A DNA stretch of 33,598 nt from a virus: positions 1-33,598 of IMG/VR virus record IMGVR_UViG_3300032296_001470; one strand, given 5' to 3'. The translations under genes were made by a program, and so were the position numbers. Shown piece by piece: positions 21,900 to 29,374 of this stretch; within the stretch, counting starts at the first letter, position 1, and the number at the start of each line of letters is the position of its first letter. The notes beneath the pieces were generated by a model. The model saw nothing but the letters and a program-made list of their open reading frames with translations, did not search any database and was not told where the DNA came from.

Positions 21900-22612
21900 A
21901 CTATCCTTTTTAGTTTCATTGGTTTGATTTCTTTCACAAAGGTATCGTTCCCGTTTGAAGGTACTTTGTTACCGTTAATCCGGTAATTGATATACTCCCA
22001 TGCTTCTTCTAAAATATCGTTAATGTTTTCAGGGGTAACGGATTCACTTACGTCAAGTATTATATCCATCGAAGCCACTACATAACTTCCATTCAGCTTC
22101 CCGTTTATTGCGTTGTCGATTTTAGTCCTGGCAGTACTCATGATTTTTGCAACTTGTTTCAGGGGTATTTTGACCGCTTCGCTGATTTTGGTCATACTTC
22201 CCTTATCTAAATACAAAGAAATCATTGATCGTTCCACCCAGTGCAAATCATTTTCTAAGCTACCCTCAACCCGTTCAAGCAACTTATCTTTTTCAAAGTC
22301 GTATTCTTCGGATTCGGATTCATCGTTTTCGTTAAACTCAACTGAGTAGTTCCGATACATCCGGCTAAACTTTGAACGGTTCTGAAATATCATTCTTTGA
22401 ACTATTCCAGTACAAAAGAACATTAACTGATTTTTCTCATTCAGTTCAATTATTTTGCTCTCAGGTTGATTACAAAGAACTAAAAACAATTCACTTTTAA
22501 GGTCATCATTCCCTGCTCCAGCGTCAAACTTGCGAAGCATTTCATTTAACCTTTCCGATTTGAATAAATCAGTTAGTATTTGATTCTTCAAATGAGCAAG
22601 AGAATTGTTCAT
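21896..22612 (-). CDS. Sigma-70-like factor / late transcription regulator
   Basis: 238 residues from ATG 22612 (a TTG lies one codon upstream). The N-terminal region shows NQILTDLFKSERLNEMLRKF and DLKSELFLVLCNQPESKI, which read like a sigma region 2 helix set, with LMFFCTGIVQRMIF and SKFSRMYRNYSVEF after it. A long acidic linker (ESESEEYDFEKD) leads to a C-terminal helix-turn-helix-like SMTKISEAVKIPLKQVAKIM, corresponding to region 4. Phages of Bacteroidota often carry such a gene just before the terminase. The role as a late-gene activator is inferred from this fold and its place at the head of the late region. Confidence 0.65.
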   Translation of the reverse strand: MNNSLAHLKNQILTDLFKSERLNEMLRKFDAGAGNDDLKSELFLVLCNQPESKIIELNEKNQLMFFCTGIVQRMIFQNRSKFSRMYRNYSVEFNENDESESEEYDFEKDKLLERVEGSLENDLHWVERSMISLYLDKGSMTKISEAVKIPLKQVAKIMSTARTKIDNAINGKLNGSYVVASMDIILDVSESVTPENINDILEEAWEYINYRINGNKVPSNGNDTFVKEIKPMKLKRIV

Positions 22613-22790
22613 CAAATTCTACGTTGTTGTTTAGAATTATTATTTCGCCGTTATAAGTCGCTGAAAATACCATGTCGTTAACTATTGGATTCCTGCAAAT
22701 GCCTAACCGGGATTTTGTATGTACCCCTTCAGCTATTGAATTAACCTTTTCGGCCATCGCAATCCAGTATTTACAAGTCCCACACGGCAT
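22569..22790 (-). CDS. 73-residue Cys-cluster (zinc-binding-like) protein
   Basis: 73 residues from ATG 22790; a TTG lies two codons upstream. The motif is MPCGTCKYWIAMAEK, then GICRNPIVND, and FDEQFSCSFEE, giving C-x2-C plus two further Cys, as in small zinc-binding phage proteins. It overlaps the sigma-like gene by 44 bp and is the first gene after the 22791-23094 repeat region, so it starts the late transcript. A TATTTTTG box (22801-22794) with a TTTG 21 bp upstream could start transcription almost at the ATG, giving a leaderless message; that is speculative. Confidence 0.6.
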   Translation of the reverse strand: MPCGTCKYWIAMAEKVNSIAEGVHTKSRLGICRNPIVNDMVFSATYNGEIIILNNNVEFDEQFSCSFEESNTN

Positions 22791-22860
22791 AAGCAAAAAT
22801 AATAAGTTAAAATCAACTTGAACAAAAAAAATCTATTCCCAGTTTCCGACATATTTTCTC

Positions 22861-22968
22861 TACTCTATTATACATACGTATTACGTATGCATTATATTAC
22901 TATTATACTATTTCTTATAATATTACTAAATATAAGTAGGAAAGTAGGAATAGTAATATAATAGAGTA
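22861..22968. repeat. Large AT-rich inverted repeat with nested palindrome
   Basis: The 20-base arm at 22949-22968 (AATAGTAATATAATAGAGTA) pairs with two pieces on the left, TACTCTATTATA (22861-22872) and TTACTATT (22897-22904). The 24 bases between these left pieces contain their own perfect palindrome, CATACGTA-T-TACGTATG (22873-22889). Extruded, this makes a main stem with a side hairpin, in almost pure A/T DNA that melts easily. It is placed between the primase/helicase gene and the late region, within the array of 17-bp repeats. Confidence 0.7.
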
Positions 22969-23040
22969 TAAATCAATATTTTAACATTCCCAACTTACAG
23001 TTGTTAGTACTGATTCGTAAGTAGGAAAGTCGGAACGGGC

Positions 23041-23070
23041 AAAAAAAATGAGCAGCTACAAACTGCCCAT
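23041..23070 (-). terminator. Strong terminator of the primase-helicase operon
   Basis: On the minus strand ATGGGCAG and CTGCTCAT make an eight-base-pair stem (one G-U pair) with a seven-base loop, then eight T (23048-23041). It lies 25 bp after the primase stop and separates early replication transcripts from the late region. Confidence 0.9.
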
Positions 23071-23094
23071 TTTTCCCACTTTCCAACTTTATTT

Positions 23095-25569
23095 TTAGAA
23101 ATCCCAGGTTTCAGGATACCCATTTTCGCCCTCCTTTTCAACCTCCGGCCATGAAACAAACCTGTAAAACCTACCTTCAGTACCACCGGATTTATGCGAA
23201 AGGTTAACCGTTACCTTGCGTACTTCAGCCCATTTTTTAAGCCAACGGGTTAAAAGGGTTTGCGTTATTTTCTTATTGTTACAAACCGTATGCACCTTTT
23301 CAAGTAGTGTCGATTTAGTGACCATGATGTAATAATCGACGTTGTGCTGATTGGTTCTGAACGATGCGACGGAAACGGCATTTGTGATAAGTTTCCCGCC
23401 AATTTCTGCCCGTTCTGTTTTAAGGACTTGCGGCGCAAATTCAAAGAAATTTAACTCAAGTTGATCATCCATGTATTCAACAAAGGCTTTGTCTGTATCG
23501 TTCACAAGGTTACGATCTACTGAATTTGTAGTACGAACGGTAATCGTTCCACGGTCATTTAAAGACAGATACTTTTGACTGCATGAGATCATGTAATTAT
23601 CGAACTTCGCCCATTCTGAGGCATCCCAGTCAATAAAAAACGCCCTCCCAAATAGCTGAACGGGTTTGTAATTTGATGTAAAATGTTTAACTACTGGAAA
23701 CTCAAATTTTCGGTCGTATGTACTTTCGTCCATTTCACCAACGGCGTAATTTGATGTGATAATAATCTTTGGCGAAAGGTCGTAAGGTATAATTATCTTA
23801 TCCCGGTTCTTTGCATTTACTTCGATGCCTTCGGTAATTTGACTAAACAATTTTGTAAACTTAAATGACTTTTCAACATCATCAATAAAAATAATGTTGG
23901 TATCCATTTGAACCGACTGCCACAGGAAAGAGTCCGAAAAGTTCATTGTCTTTCCGTTGACATAGGAAGTCTTACGGAACTGCCCGATGAACTTAACAAG
24001 TACCCCCTTGCCAGACCGCCCTTGTGATTCACCTTCCGATTCAGCCGATACATCCTCCATTATAACCGTAGCCTTTGAAATTAACGGGTCTTTGTATCGG
24101 CTCAAATTATACCCTATAAGCTGCTCAAGCGCCGGAACCTCAGTACCGCCCAATATTTCCACGAAACGGGCAGCGTCGCAGCCTAATGCGCTCACAGGCT
24201 CATATCTACGTTGTATTATGTTCTGTTCCCAAACTAAGCCGTTTATTTCGTTGTAAAGAACAGGCTCTATTGTGGTGGGGGTTACCTTCACGGCGCAATT
24301 AAGAAAGAAAAACCACGTTTCATTTTTGGTATCAATTACAAAGGTTTTGTCAAGTTTCGGCAAAAGTCCTGTAAGCAAACCACCACTTTCGGAAAAAATA
24401 ACGGGTATTTTCTCAATCAGATCATCTACGGCATCCGGCTCCAGTTCATTTACAAAGGCTTTCACAAGGTCGGCTTGTTCCGCTATCCGTACTTTATTGT
24501 GAATGACTTGCACAAGTTGGTTATCGTAATAGTGGTAACCTATTGATTGCAGCCATGCAGCAAGTTCGGTGTATTTGATTTTGATGCGTTTGCCTTCTTT
24601 CTTCCAAAACTGCCCCTCGTCTGTTACGTTTATTCCAATGCCTTCGGATGCAAGTTGTTTTGAGGCATTGTAAATATTGCCGTCGTGATAAAAGTGAGCG
24701 TAAATGCCGAAGGGGGTATAACCTTTGCCGCCTTCAAGTTCGCTGCCAGTACTAAACAGATACAGTACATTTGATTCTTTGAAAAGGCTTCCTGAGTGTC
24801 GGGATGTGCTGCCCGGTCTTTTGAGGACAACCCTGTCGCCAAGTTCCATAACTACGGACCAATTACGTTGGGTTAATTCGTCGAGTATGTAACGCCAGTT
24901 ATTTTGACTATTAAAAACTTTCCACGGCGAATCTTCACGAGCGAGTTCCTTCTTTTTGACTTCGTAAACGGGTGTTTGATCGTAGGACTTCATAACTGCC
25001 ATAAGCCATCCACGTTCTTCAGTTGTGAGTGTTGGCAGGTCACATGGGTTGCCTTGCGTGTAATAGTAGCCTTCCGACGGGGCAGTCTTGATGTACCGCT
25101 TGTTGGTTTCATCTATTCGCTCAATAACTGTTAGGGGGTGTGGTGAGGATTGAACCCTTGCCAGTACCGGGTCGCCGCCGACAATTTCAGCAAAGTATTC
25201 AATGTGCGCACCGCCGGAGGGGGTTGTGCAAATTACAAGTTTCTCGTAAAGTTCGGGCCATCCCAGTTCTATTGTATTGAGGATTTTCTGAGTGATACCT
25301 TTGAGGTTTTTTTCGTCTATGTCGATAACCTCCATACCTCTTTGAAGCATGATAGCTATGTCGCAATCTTGCGAAAAAAAGAAATCATAGTTTTGGATGT
25401 TGATCGGGTTGCGAACAATATCGTCAAGTCTTTTGATACGGCTTGTTGGTTTCTTTTCTCCTTTGTCAAGCGGAACGACATGGTGCCCGGCTTCAATCAG
25501 TTCCTTTGCAGCAATCAAACAGGCTTTGTCTATAATTTCCCCTTGTTCTATGTAGTCGTAAATATTCAT
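23095..25569 (-). CDS. Primase-polymerase / SF3 helicase
   Basis: 824 residues with two catalytic halves. The AEP-like primase (residues ~1-200) has HHVVPLDKGEKKP, the metal motif VIDID (81-85) and TPSGGAHIEYF (116-126), matching the D-x-D and SG.H motifs. A middle region (200-480) links to the SF3 helicase: Walker A GESQGRSGKG (513-522), Walker B NIIFIDDVEK (558-567), sensor KIIITSNY (601-608) and the Arg-containing YDRKFEF (618-624). A winged-helix-like tail follows from ~760. The pair unwinds the origin and makes primers. The downstream repeats may be its recognition sites. It overlaps the upstream gene by 4 bp and ends at a strong terminator. Confidence 0.9.
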   Translation of the reverse strand: MNIYDYIEQGEIIDKACLIAAKELIEAGHHVVPLDKGEKKPTSRIKRLDDIVRNPINIQNYDFFFSQDCDIAIMLQRGMEVIDIDEKNLKGITQKILNTIELGWPELYEKLVICTTPSGGAHIEYFAEIVGGDPVLARVQSSPHPLTVIERIDETNKRYIKTAPSEGYYYTQGNPCDLPTLTTEERGWLMAVMKSYDQTPVYEVKKKELAREDSPWKVFNSQNNWRYILDELTQRNWSVVMELGDRVVLKRPGSTSRHSGSLFKESNVLYLFSTGSELEGGKGYTPFGIYAHFYHDGNIYNASKQLASEGIGINVTDEGQFWKKEGKRIKIKYTELAAWLQSIGYHYYDNQLVQVIHNKVRIAEQADLVKAFVNELEPDAVDDLIEKIPVIFSESGGLLTGLLPKLDKTFVIDTKNETWFFFLNCAVKVTPTTIEPVLYNEINGLVWEQNIIQRRYEPVSALGCDAARFVEILGGTEVPALEQLIGYNLSRYKDPLISKATVIMEDVSAESEGESQGRSGKGVLVKFIGQFRKTSYVNGKTMNFSDSFLWQSVQMDTNIIFIDDVEKSFKFTKLFSQITEGIEVNAKNRDKIIIPYDLSPKIIITSNYAVGEMDESTYDRKFEFPVVKHFTSNYKPVQLFGRAFFIDWDASEWAKFDNYMISCSQKYLSLNDRGTITVRTTNSVDRNLVNDTDKAFVEYMDDQLELNFFEFAPQVLKTERAEIGGKLITNAVSVASFRTNQHNVDYYIMVTKSTLLEKVHTVCNNKKITQTLLTRWLKKWAEVRKVTVNLSHKSGGTEGRFYRFVSWPEVEKEGENGYPETWDF

Positions 25570-25850
25570 AACTTAGTTATTTTGTCGTTAGTTAATTTAT
25601 AAAGCACCCCCGTTAGAAAAATATAATTTTTAATTTCGTTTGTCCTTGGCAGCGCATAAACTGAATTAAGATCGTATGCTTCTAATATTTCGCCTGTTAT
25701 TCTGTCGTAGTATTTAGCAATAACCATTGATTCAAAATAAAAGTAATCATCGTCTTTCCCTTTGTAGTATGCAGTTAATGAAGGGACAACTTTTTTAGAA
25801 AATCGGTCGCAGTAAATACCTGACCTAAACGGATGTTCATTTGTTACCAT
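25566..25850 (-). CDS. 94-residue hypothetical protein of the replication operon
   Basis: 94 residues if started at ATG 25850, which follows an A-rich AAAATAAAA tract; the frame also allows ATG 25874, overlapping the previous gene by 17 bp. The protein is Tyr/Asp/Phe-rich: GIYCDRFSKKVVPSLTAYYK, DDDYFYFESMVIAKYYD and EAYDLNSVYAL. It has no membrane segment or metal motif. The 4-bp overlap with the primase gene suggests the two are made together. No family recognised. Confidence 0.6.
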   Translation of the reverse strand: MVTNEHPFRSGIYCDRFSKKVVPSLTAYYKGKDDDYFYFESMVIAKYYDRITGEILEAYDLNSVYALPRTNEIKNYIFLTGVLYKLTNDKITKL

Positions 25851-25857
25851 TTTTATT

Positions 25858-26097
25858 TTATACACTAAGCTCATCGAGTAATTTTTGAAGGTTAATTAAT
25901 CTGTCTAAATAAGGAAGTGAAACTTTACTTTTGCCGTAATTATTAATGTAAGCAACATGAGATAGTACAAATTTCTTTACATCATGAACATACTCTCCTT
26001 TACTTAGTTGAATTTCTTTTGGTAACTTATTCAGTTCAAAAATAAGTTCGCCAGTTTTCCTATTGAAAACTAAGTCGTTTTCTATTTTAAAAATCAT
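25858..26097 (-). CDS. 79-residue hypothetical protein
   Basis: 79 residues. It starts with strand pairs MIFKIENDLVFNRKTGELIF and ELNKLPKEIQLSKGEYVHDV, then a FVLSHVAYI helix and a Leu-rich YLDRLINLQKLLDEL helix. Its ATG shares bases with the stop of the upstream basic gene (TAATG), which supports one coupled operon. Nothing points to a specific role. Confidence 0.55.
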   Translation of the reverse strand: MIFKIENDLVFNRKTGELIFELNKLPKEIQLSKGEYVHDVKKFVLSHVAYINNYGKSKVSLPYLDRLINLQKLLDELSV

Positions 26098-26231
26098 TAG
26101 CTTTCTTTTGATAGTTTAATGAATAAAATACGGAGTTCTTTAGCTTTGGCGGCGGGAACCATAATTGTAATAGGAATCCTCCTATCTTTGGCAGCCATTT
26201 TGGGTCGACCTCTTTTTCTTTTTTGTAACAT
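26097..26231 (-). CDS. 44-residue basic protein with AT-hook-like tail
   Basis: Starting at ATG 26231 the protein begins MLQKRKRGRPKMAAKDRRI, where RKRGRPK is an AT-hook core (RGRP). A strand PITIMVPAAKAKELRILFI and a short helix follow. The longer frame reaching 26330 runs through the divergent promoter and is not used. The basic tail plus strand-helix piece could be a small DNA-binding (ribbon-helix-helix) repressor at the divergent promoter it faces; this is inference. It leads the primase operon. Confidence 0.6.
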   Translation of the reverse strand: MLQKRKRGRPKMAAKDRRIPITIMVPAAKAKELRILFIKLSKES

Positions 26232-26248
26232 ACTAAAATTATTTTTTA

Positions 26249-26256
26249 CAAATATA
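26249..26256 (-). promoter_or_regulatory. -7 box TATATTTG of the leftward replication promoter
   Basis: TATATTTG (26256-26249) is an exact TAnnTTTG match. The ATG of the basic protein gene is 17 bp downstream. The AT-rich -33 position lacks a clean TTTG. Confidence 0.5.
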
Positions 26257-26287
26257 GGAATTATTTTTTTATTTAAAATAAATGTTT

Positions 26288-26295
26288 TACCTTTG
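26288..26295 (+). promoter_or_regulatory. -7 box TACCTTTG of the rightward recombination promoter
   Basis: TACCTTTG matches TAnnTTTG exactly, 15 bp before the nuclease ATG at 26311. It lies back-to-back with the leftward box at 26256-26249, in a 79-bp divergent control region. The -33 region is T-rich without TTTG. Confidence 0.5.
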
Positions 26296-26310
26296 ATAAA
26301 ATTTATTACC

Positions 26311-27033
26311 ATGTACACAATCAACAACAAACAGTTAACCTTTATTGATTCAAGGTTTTATGCAACGGAAACAAGTTTTGTGCCTTCCGTTACCACAATT
26401 TTGGAGGCTTACCCAAAGGGCGCAGCGTACTTCGAATGGTTAAAAACCAACGGTAAAGATTCGGATGAAATAAGAGACGAAGCCGGGCGGCGGGGTTCCA
26501 TCGTCCACGGGTTAACTGAATCGTTTGACAAAGGCGAAGAGGTCAATTTAGTTAACGAATTTGGCAAAATTGACTACAAACTAAATGAGTGGTCAATGTT
26601 TGAGCGTTATGTGGATTTCCGCAAACGATTTGAGTTTGATGTTAAAGCCATTGAGTTAAATGTAATTAGTGAGGAACTTGGCTTTGCTGGAACGATCGAC
26701 CGGGTTATTGAAATGCAAGGCCGCCGGATACTTTTAGACATCAAAACATCAAACGCAATATACCCGTCTTACTGGTTGCAGTTGGCGGCGTATGAGCAAC
26801 TCCTTCGTACTATGAACGTAGCGGTTGACCAAATTGCGATATTATGGCTCAATGCTAAAACACGGACGGAGGGCAAGAAAGACGCCATTCAGGGTATCGG
26901 TTGGCAAATGGTAACGAAAGACGAATGGAGTAAAGACTGGGAGTTATTTCAAGCTACAAAAAACCTCTGGACGGCAGAAAATGGAACGCAAAAACCAAAA
27001 CAATTAACGTATCAAATTTCGCATAAACTTTAA
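26311..27033 (+). CDS. PD-(D/E)XK exonuclease, RecB/Cas4-like
   Basis: 240 residues from ATG 26311. The nuclease core shows RRGSIVHGL with His66 (motif I), an E-rich AIELNVISEELGF, GTIDRVIEM with Asp130 (motif II), LLDIKTS with Asp143 and Lys145 (motif III) and the QLAAYEQLL helix (Gln157, Tyr161) typical of RecB-type PD-(D/E)XK enzymes. It is likely a DNA-end exonuclease that makes single strands for annealing. It starts the plus-strand cassette and the SSB-like gene follows 29 bp later. A Cas4- or lambda-exo-like role fits, although no annealing protein of the RecT type is visible. Confidence 0.82.
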   Translation: MYTINNKQLTFIDSRFYATETSFVPSVTTILEAYPKGAAYFEWLKTNGKDSDEIRDEAGRRGSIVHGLTESFDKGEEVNLVNEFGKIDYKLNEWSMFERYVDFRKRFEFDVKAIELNVISEELGFAGTIDRVIEMQGRRILLDIKTSNAIYPSYWLQLAAYEQLLRTMNVAVDQIAILWLNAKTRTEGKKDAIQGIGWQMVTKDEWSKDWELFQATKNLWTAENGTQKPKQLTYQISHKL

Positions 27034-27062
27034 CCGCACCGGGGGACGGTTACCCGGATTAT

Positions 27063-27611
27063 ATGGGCTTATCAAACAATGCAGGTAGTATTACCTACCT
27101 AAACATGAAAAGCGGCAAATTTGCCAAGAAGAACGCCGACGGCAACATTCAACTCTTTGATGCAGTTGACGGGGTTATTACGGGCGTAGAGTTTAAAGAT
27201 GATGAGTACAACGGCACGAAGTTCCGCAAGTTGCTTTTAACACTTGATGACAACGGCGAACGGTTCCTTGTGCAAGTCCGCACGGATTCTGGATATTTCC
27301 GGGGGTTAACCAACGCCGTTGCAAATGCTGACATTACGCAAAACGTGCGGCTTGTTGCAATTTCCAAAACAGGCGACAACGGCAAACCGCAGACGACTAT
27401 CTTTGTAAGCCAACATGGCAAGGCTTTAAAATGGAAATGGAACAAAGACAATCAAGGCGATCTGCCACCATTGGAAAAGGTAAAAATCAAAGGGCAAGAC
27501 GTGTACGATAACACGAAGCAACTTGAATACTTTGAACAATTTTGGAAGGCATTACCACTTGCAGCCGCTCCCGTTGCGGACTTGGCGAACGATGATGATG
27601 CGCCGTTTTAA
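27063..27611 (+). CDS. Single-stranded DNA-binding protein
   Basis: 182 residues. The start reads GLSNNAGSITYLNMKSGKFA, followed by beta strands suited to an OB-like barrel (VDGVITGVEFK, KFRKLLLTLDD, GERFLVQVRTD and NVRLVAISKTG). The protein ends in a Gly-containing basic region and the acidic tip ANDDDDAPF, like the D..DDxPF tail by which SSB proteins contact partner enzymes. It stands directly between a nuclease and a helicase, both users of single strands. Function as phage SSB is well supported by the tail and context, less by fold. Confidence 0.75.
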   Translation: MGLSNNAGSITYLNMKSGKFAKKNADGNIQLFDAVDGVITGVEFKDDEYNGTKFRKLLLTLDDNGERFLVQVRTDSGYFRGLTNAVANADITQNVRLVAISKTGDNGKPQTTIFVSQHGKALKWKWNKDNQGDLPPLEKVKIKGQDVYDNTKQLEYFEQFWKALPLAAAPVADLANDDDAPF

Positions 27612-27620
27612 TTAACCCAT

Positions 27621-27646
27621 GCAGCCGGGCGTAAATGTTCGGCTGC
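27621..27646 (+). terminator. Hairpin between SSB and helicase genes
   Basis: GCAGCCG and CGGCTGC form a perfect seven-base-pair stem with a 12-base loop, followed by TTAATTT. The T-tract is poor, so it may slow polymerase or stabilise the SSB message rather than end it. Confidence 0.45.
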
Positions 27647-27658
27647 TTAATTTCACAA

Positions 27659-28906
27659 ATGACCCTTCGCACATATCAAGATCAAATCGCCAACGATGCC
27701 GTCAAGCTTTTAAAGGCTTACGGCATTGCTTATTTGTCGATGCAAGTAAGAACGGGAAAGACCATTACAAGCCTTACGGCGGCGGTTCGCTACGGCGCAA
27801 AGGAAATACTATTCGTAACCAAAAAGAAAGCCATTAGCAGCATCCTAAGCGACCATGCGCACATTGAGGGCAAGAGCGTACTGGCGGTTGTCAATTACGA
27901 GCAGTTGCATAATTACGACAGTAACCCGGATATAATAATTTGCGACGAGGCGCATTGTTTGGGAGCCTTCCCGAAGCCATCGGTCCGCACCAAACGATTG
28001 AAAGAAATCTGCAAGAACAAACCTGTTATATTTTTAAGCGGTACACCTACGCCTGAAAGTTACAGTCAGATATACCATCAACTTTTTGTCAGTTCCTTTT
28101 CGCCTTTCAAAGAATATAAGAACTTTTACCAATGGGCCAACGCTGGGTATGTAAACATCCGAAAAAAGTATTTACACGGCATGGCAATTAACGATTACAA
28201 ACAAGCGAATAAAATCATGATAGACAAAGAAACAAAGCATCTGTTCATTAGCTATACACAAGAACAAGCGGGTTTTAAAACAGAGGTTCAAGATGAAATT
28301 ATACCCGTGAAGATGCAGCCTTCAACTTATTTTTTAGCGGACAAATTACGCAAAGACAGAGTTTTTACAGGTAAAAACGGCAACGTAATACTTGCGGATA
28401 CGGAGGTCAAGTTGATGAACAAATTGCATCAAATCTACTCAGGAACGGTAATTGATGAAAGCGGTGACGGTGTGGCATTTGACAATACGAAAATCAAACT
28501 CATTCAAGACCTGTTTAGAAACAAAAAGATTGCTATTTTCTACAAATTCAATGCGGAGGAAAGCCAGTTAATTTGGGCGTATGGGTATGACAAACTTACG
28601 ACCGATCCCGAAGTATTCAATCAGTCGACGGATAAGGTTTTCATTTCACAAATCCAATCCGGGAGGGAAGGCATTAACCTAAGCACGGCAGACGCTCTTG
28701 TGATGCTTAATATTGACTTCTCGGCGGTCAGTTATATTCAAGCCCGTAACCGATTAATGAGTAAAGAAAGAACAACCCCTGCGAAGGTGTACTGGATATT
28801 TGCGGACGGTGGTATTGAGCAGGAAATTTACAGTAAGGTTCAGGACAAACAAGATTTTACACTTTCATATTTCACAGAATGGAATCAAAAATCCAATCAA
28901 AAATAA
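27659..28906 (+). CDS. SF2 DNA helicase (SNF2-type)
   Basis: 415 residues from ATG 27659; the longer frame would start in the hairpin region. It has all main SF2 motifs: Q-like MTLRTYQDQI, Walker A MQVRTGKTIT (28-37), DEAH at 96-99 inside IIICDEAHCL, SGTP (127-130), a FYQWANAGYVN segment, and the C-terminal half QSGREGINLST, DALVMLNIDFSAVSYIQARN and RLMSKERT (motifs V-VI). This resembles small phage SNF2-like helicases rather than RecG or UvrB. It may remodel replication forks. It overlaps the VRR-NUC gene by 28 bp, so nuclease and helicase are probably made together. Confidence 0.85.
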   Translation: MTLRTYQDQIANDAVKLLKAYGIAYLSMQVRTGKTITSLTAAVRYGAKEILFVTKKKAISSILSDHAHIEGKSVLAVVNYEQLHNYDSNPDIIICDEAHCLGAFPKPSVRTKRLKEICKNKPVIFLSGTPTPESYSQIYHQLFVSSFSPFKEYKNFYQWANAGYVNIRKKYLHGMAINDYKQANKIMIDKETKHLFISYTQEQAGFKTEVQDEIIPVKMQPSTYFLADKLRKDRVFTGKNGNVILADTEVKLMNKLHQIYSGTVIDESGDGVAFDNTKIKLIQDLFRNKKIAIFYKFNAEESQLIWAYGYDKLTTDPEVFNQSTDKVFISQIQSGREGINLSTADALVMLNIDFSAVSYIQARNRLMSKERTTPAKVYWIFADGGIEQEIYSKVQDKQDFTLSYFTEWNQKSNQK

Positions 28907-29130
28907 AAGCGAAGTTTGAGCGTGCCGGGTGGCTCGTTGTCAAATTAATCAAAACCAATACAAATGGAATCCCCGATCTCATGTGTTTGAAATCGGGGAA
29001 AACTATATTTGTTGAGGTTAAGCAACCCGGTAAAGTACCAACTCCTTTGCAATTATACAGGCATGAAGAACTAAGGGCAAAAGGATTTGAGGTTTTGGTG
29101 TTGACGGATGCTGATAGTGTTATTCTTTAA
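28879..29130 (+). CDS. VRR-NUC nuclease
   Basis: 83 residues, the usual size of a free-standing VRR-NUC domain. It shows ESKIQSKIKAKFERAG, then a Lys/Asn-rich VKLIKTNTNGIPDLMCLKSG with the catalytic Asp of GIPDL, FVEVKQPG (Glu and Lys of E-x-K) and QLYRHEELRAKGFEV. In this family the enzyme trims replication or repair structures and often sits with helicases, as here. It is the last gene on the plus strand; 16 bp separate it from the converging minus-strand gene. Confidence 0.85.
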   Translation: MESKIQSKIKAKFERAGWLVVKLIKTNTNGIPDLMCLKSGKTIFVEVKQPGKVPTPLQLYRHEELRAKGFEVLVLTDADSVIL

Positions 29131-29146
29131 CCTCGTTTCAATTATT

Positions 29147-29374
29147 TTAACTATACGCAAAATCCAATCTTTTAGCCAGTTCCCAAGTGAATAAAGCCGT
29201 TGGTTGAATTTCTTTTACTACTTTCTTTCCCCTGAATTTGGTGTACTTATACCCGTTTCTTTTTAGGAAGTTGTACACGTTTTGGTAAGATAACCCGGTA
29301 AGGGCTTGTGCTTCCTGTATCGTCGGGTTCGTTGGTGCCAGTTTAGTTAGTTGTTGTCTTTGTTGCGGTGTCAT
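29147..29374 (-). CDS. HTH-like small protein
   Basis: 75 residues. A polar start MTPQQRQQLTKLAPTNPTIQ leads to EAQALTGLSYQNVYNFLKRN, which reads as a helix-turn-helix (ALTGLSYQNVYNFL), followed by a basic GYKYTKFRGKKV wing and an ALFTWELAKRLDF helix. It resembles small phage transcription factors. Its start overlaps the methyltransferase gene by 32 bp, and its end converges on the VRR-NUC gene. Role as regulator is inferred. Confidence 0.6.
   Translation of the reverse strand: MTPQQRQQLTKLAPTNPTIQEAQALTGLSYQNVYNFLKRNGYKYTKFRGKKVVKEIQPTALFTWELAKRLDFAYS

Larger units (their letters stand above)
22836..23089. repeat. Four copies of a 17-bp repeat, AAGTnGGAAAGTnGGAA
   Basis: Direct copies lie at 22934-22950 and 23019-23035 (one mismatch between them). 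Inverted copies lie at 22836-22852 and 23073-23089, the first of these more diverged, and a half copy occurs at 22987-22999. The copies at 23019-23035 and 23073-23089 flank the primase terminator. Several similar sites in a short AT-rich, gene-free stretch are the usual form of an origin (iterons) or of an operator array for a phage regulator. Which protein binds is unknown. Confidence 0.7.

Noticed and set aside
25150-25602. Plus-strand 150-codon frame opposite the primase
   Set aside because: Antisense to a gene with clear AEP motifs; no promoter or domain seen.
26119-26310. N-terminal extension of the PD-(D/E)XK nuclease
   Set aside because: It overlaps the divergent control region and an opposing gene; ATG 26311 follows the -7 box at the right distance.
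27034-27062. CCGGG/CCCGG hairpin as a terminator between nuclease and SSB genes
   Set aside because: No T-tract follows, and the stem overlaps the probable ribosome-loading region of the SSB gene.
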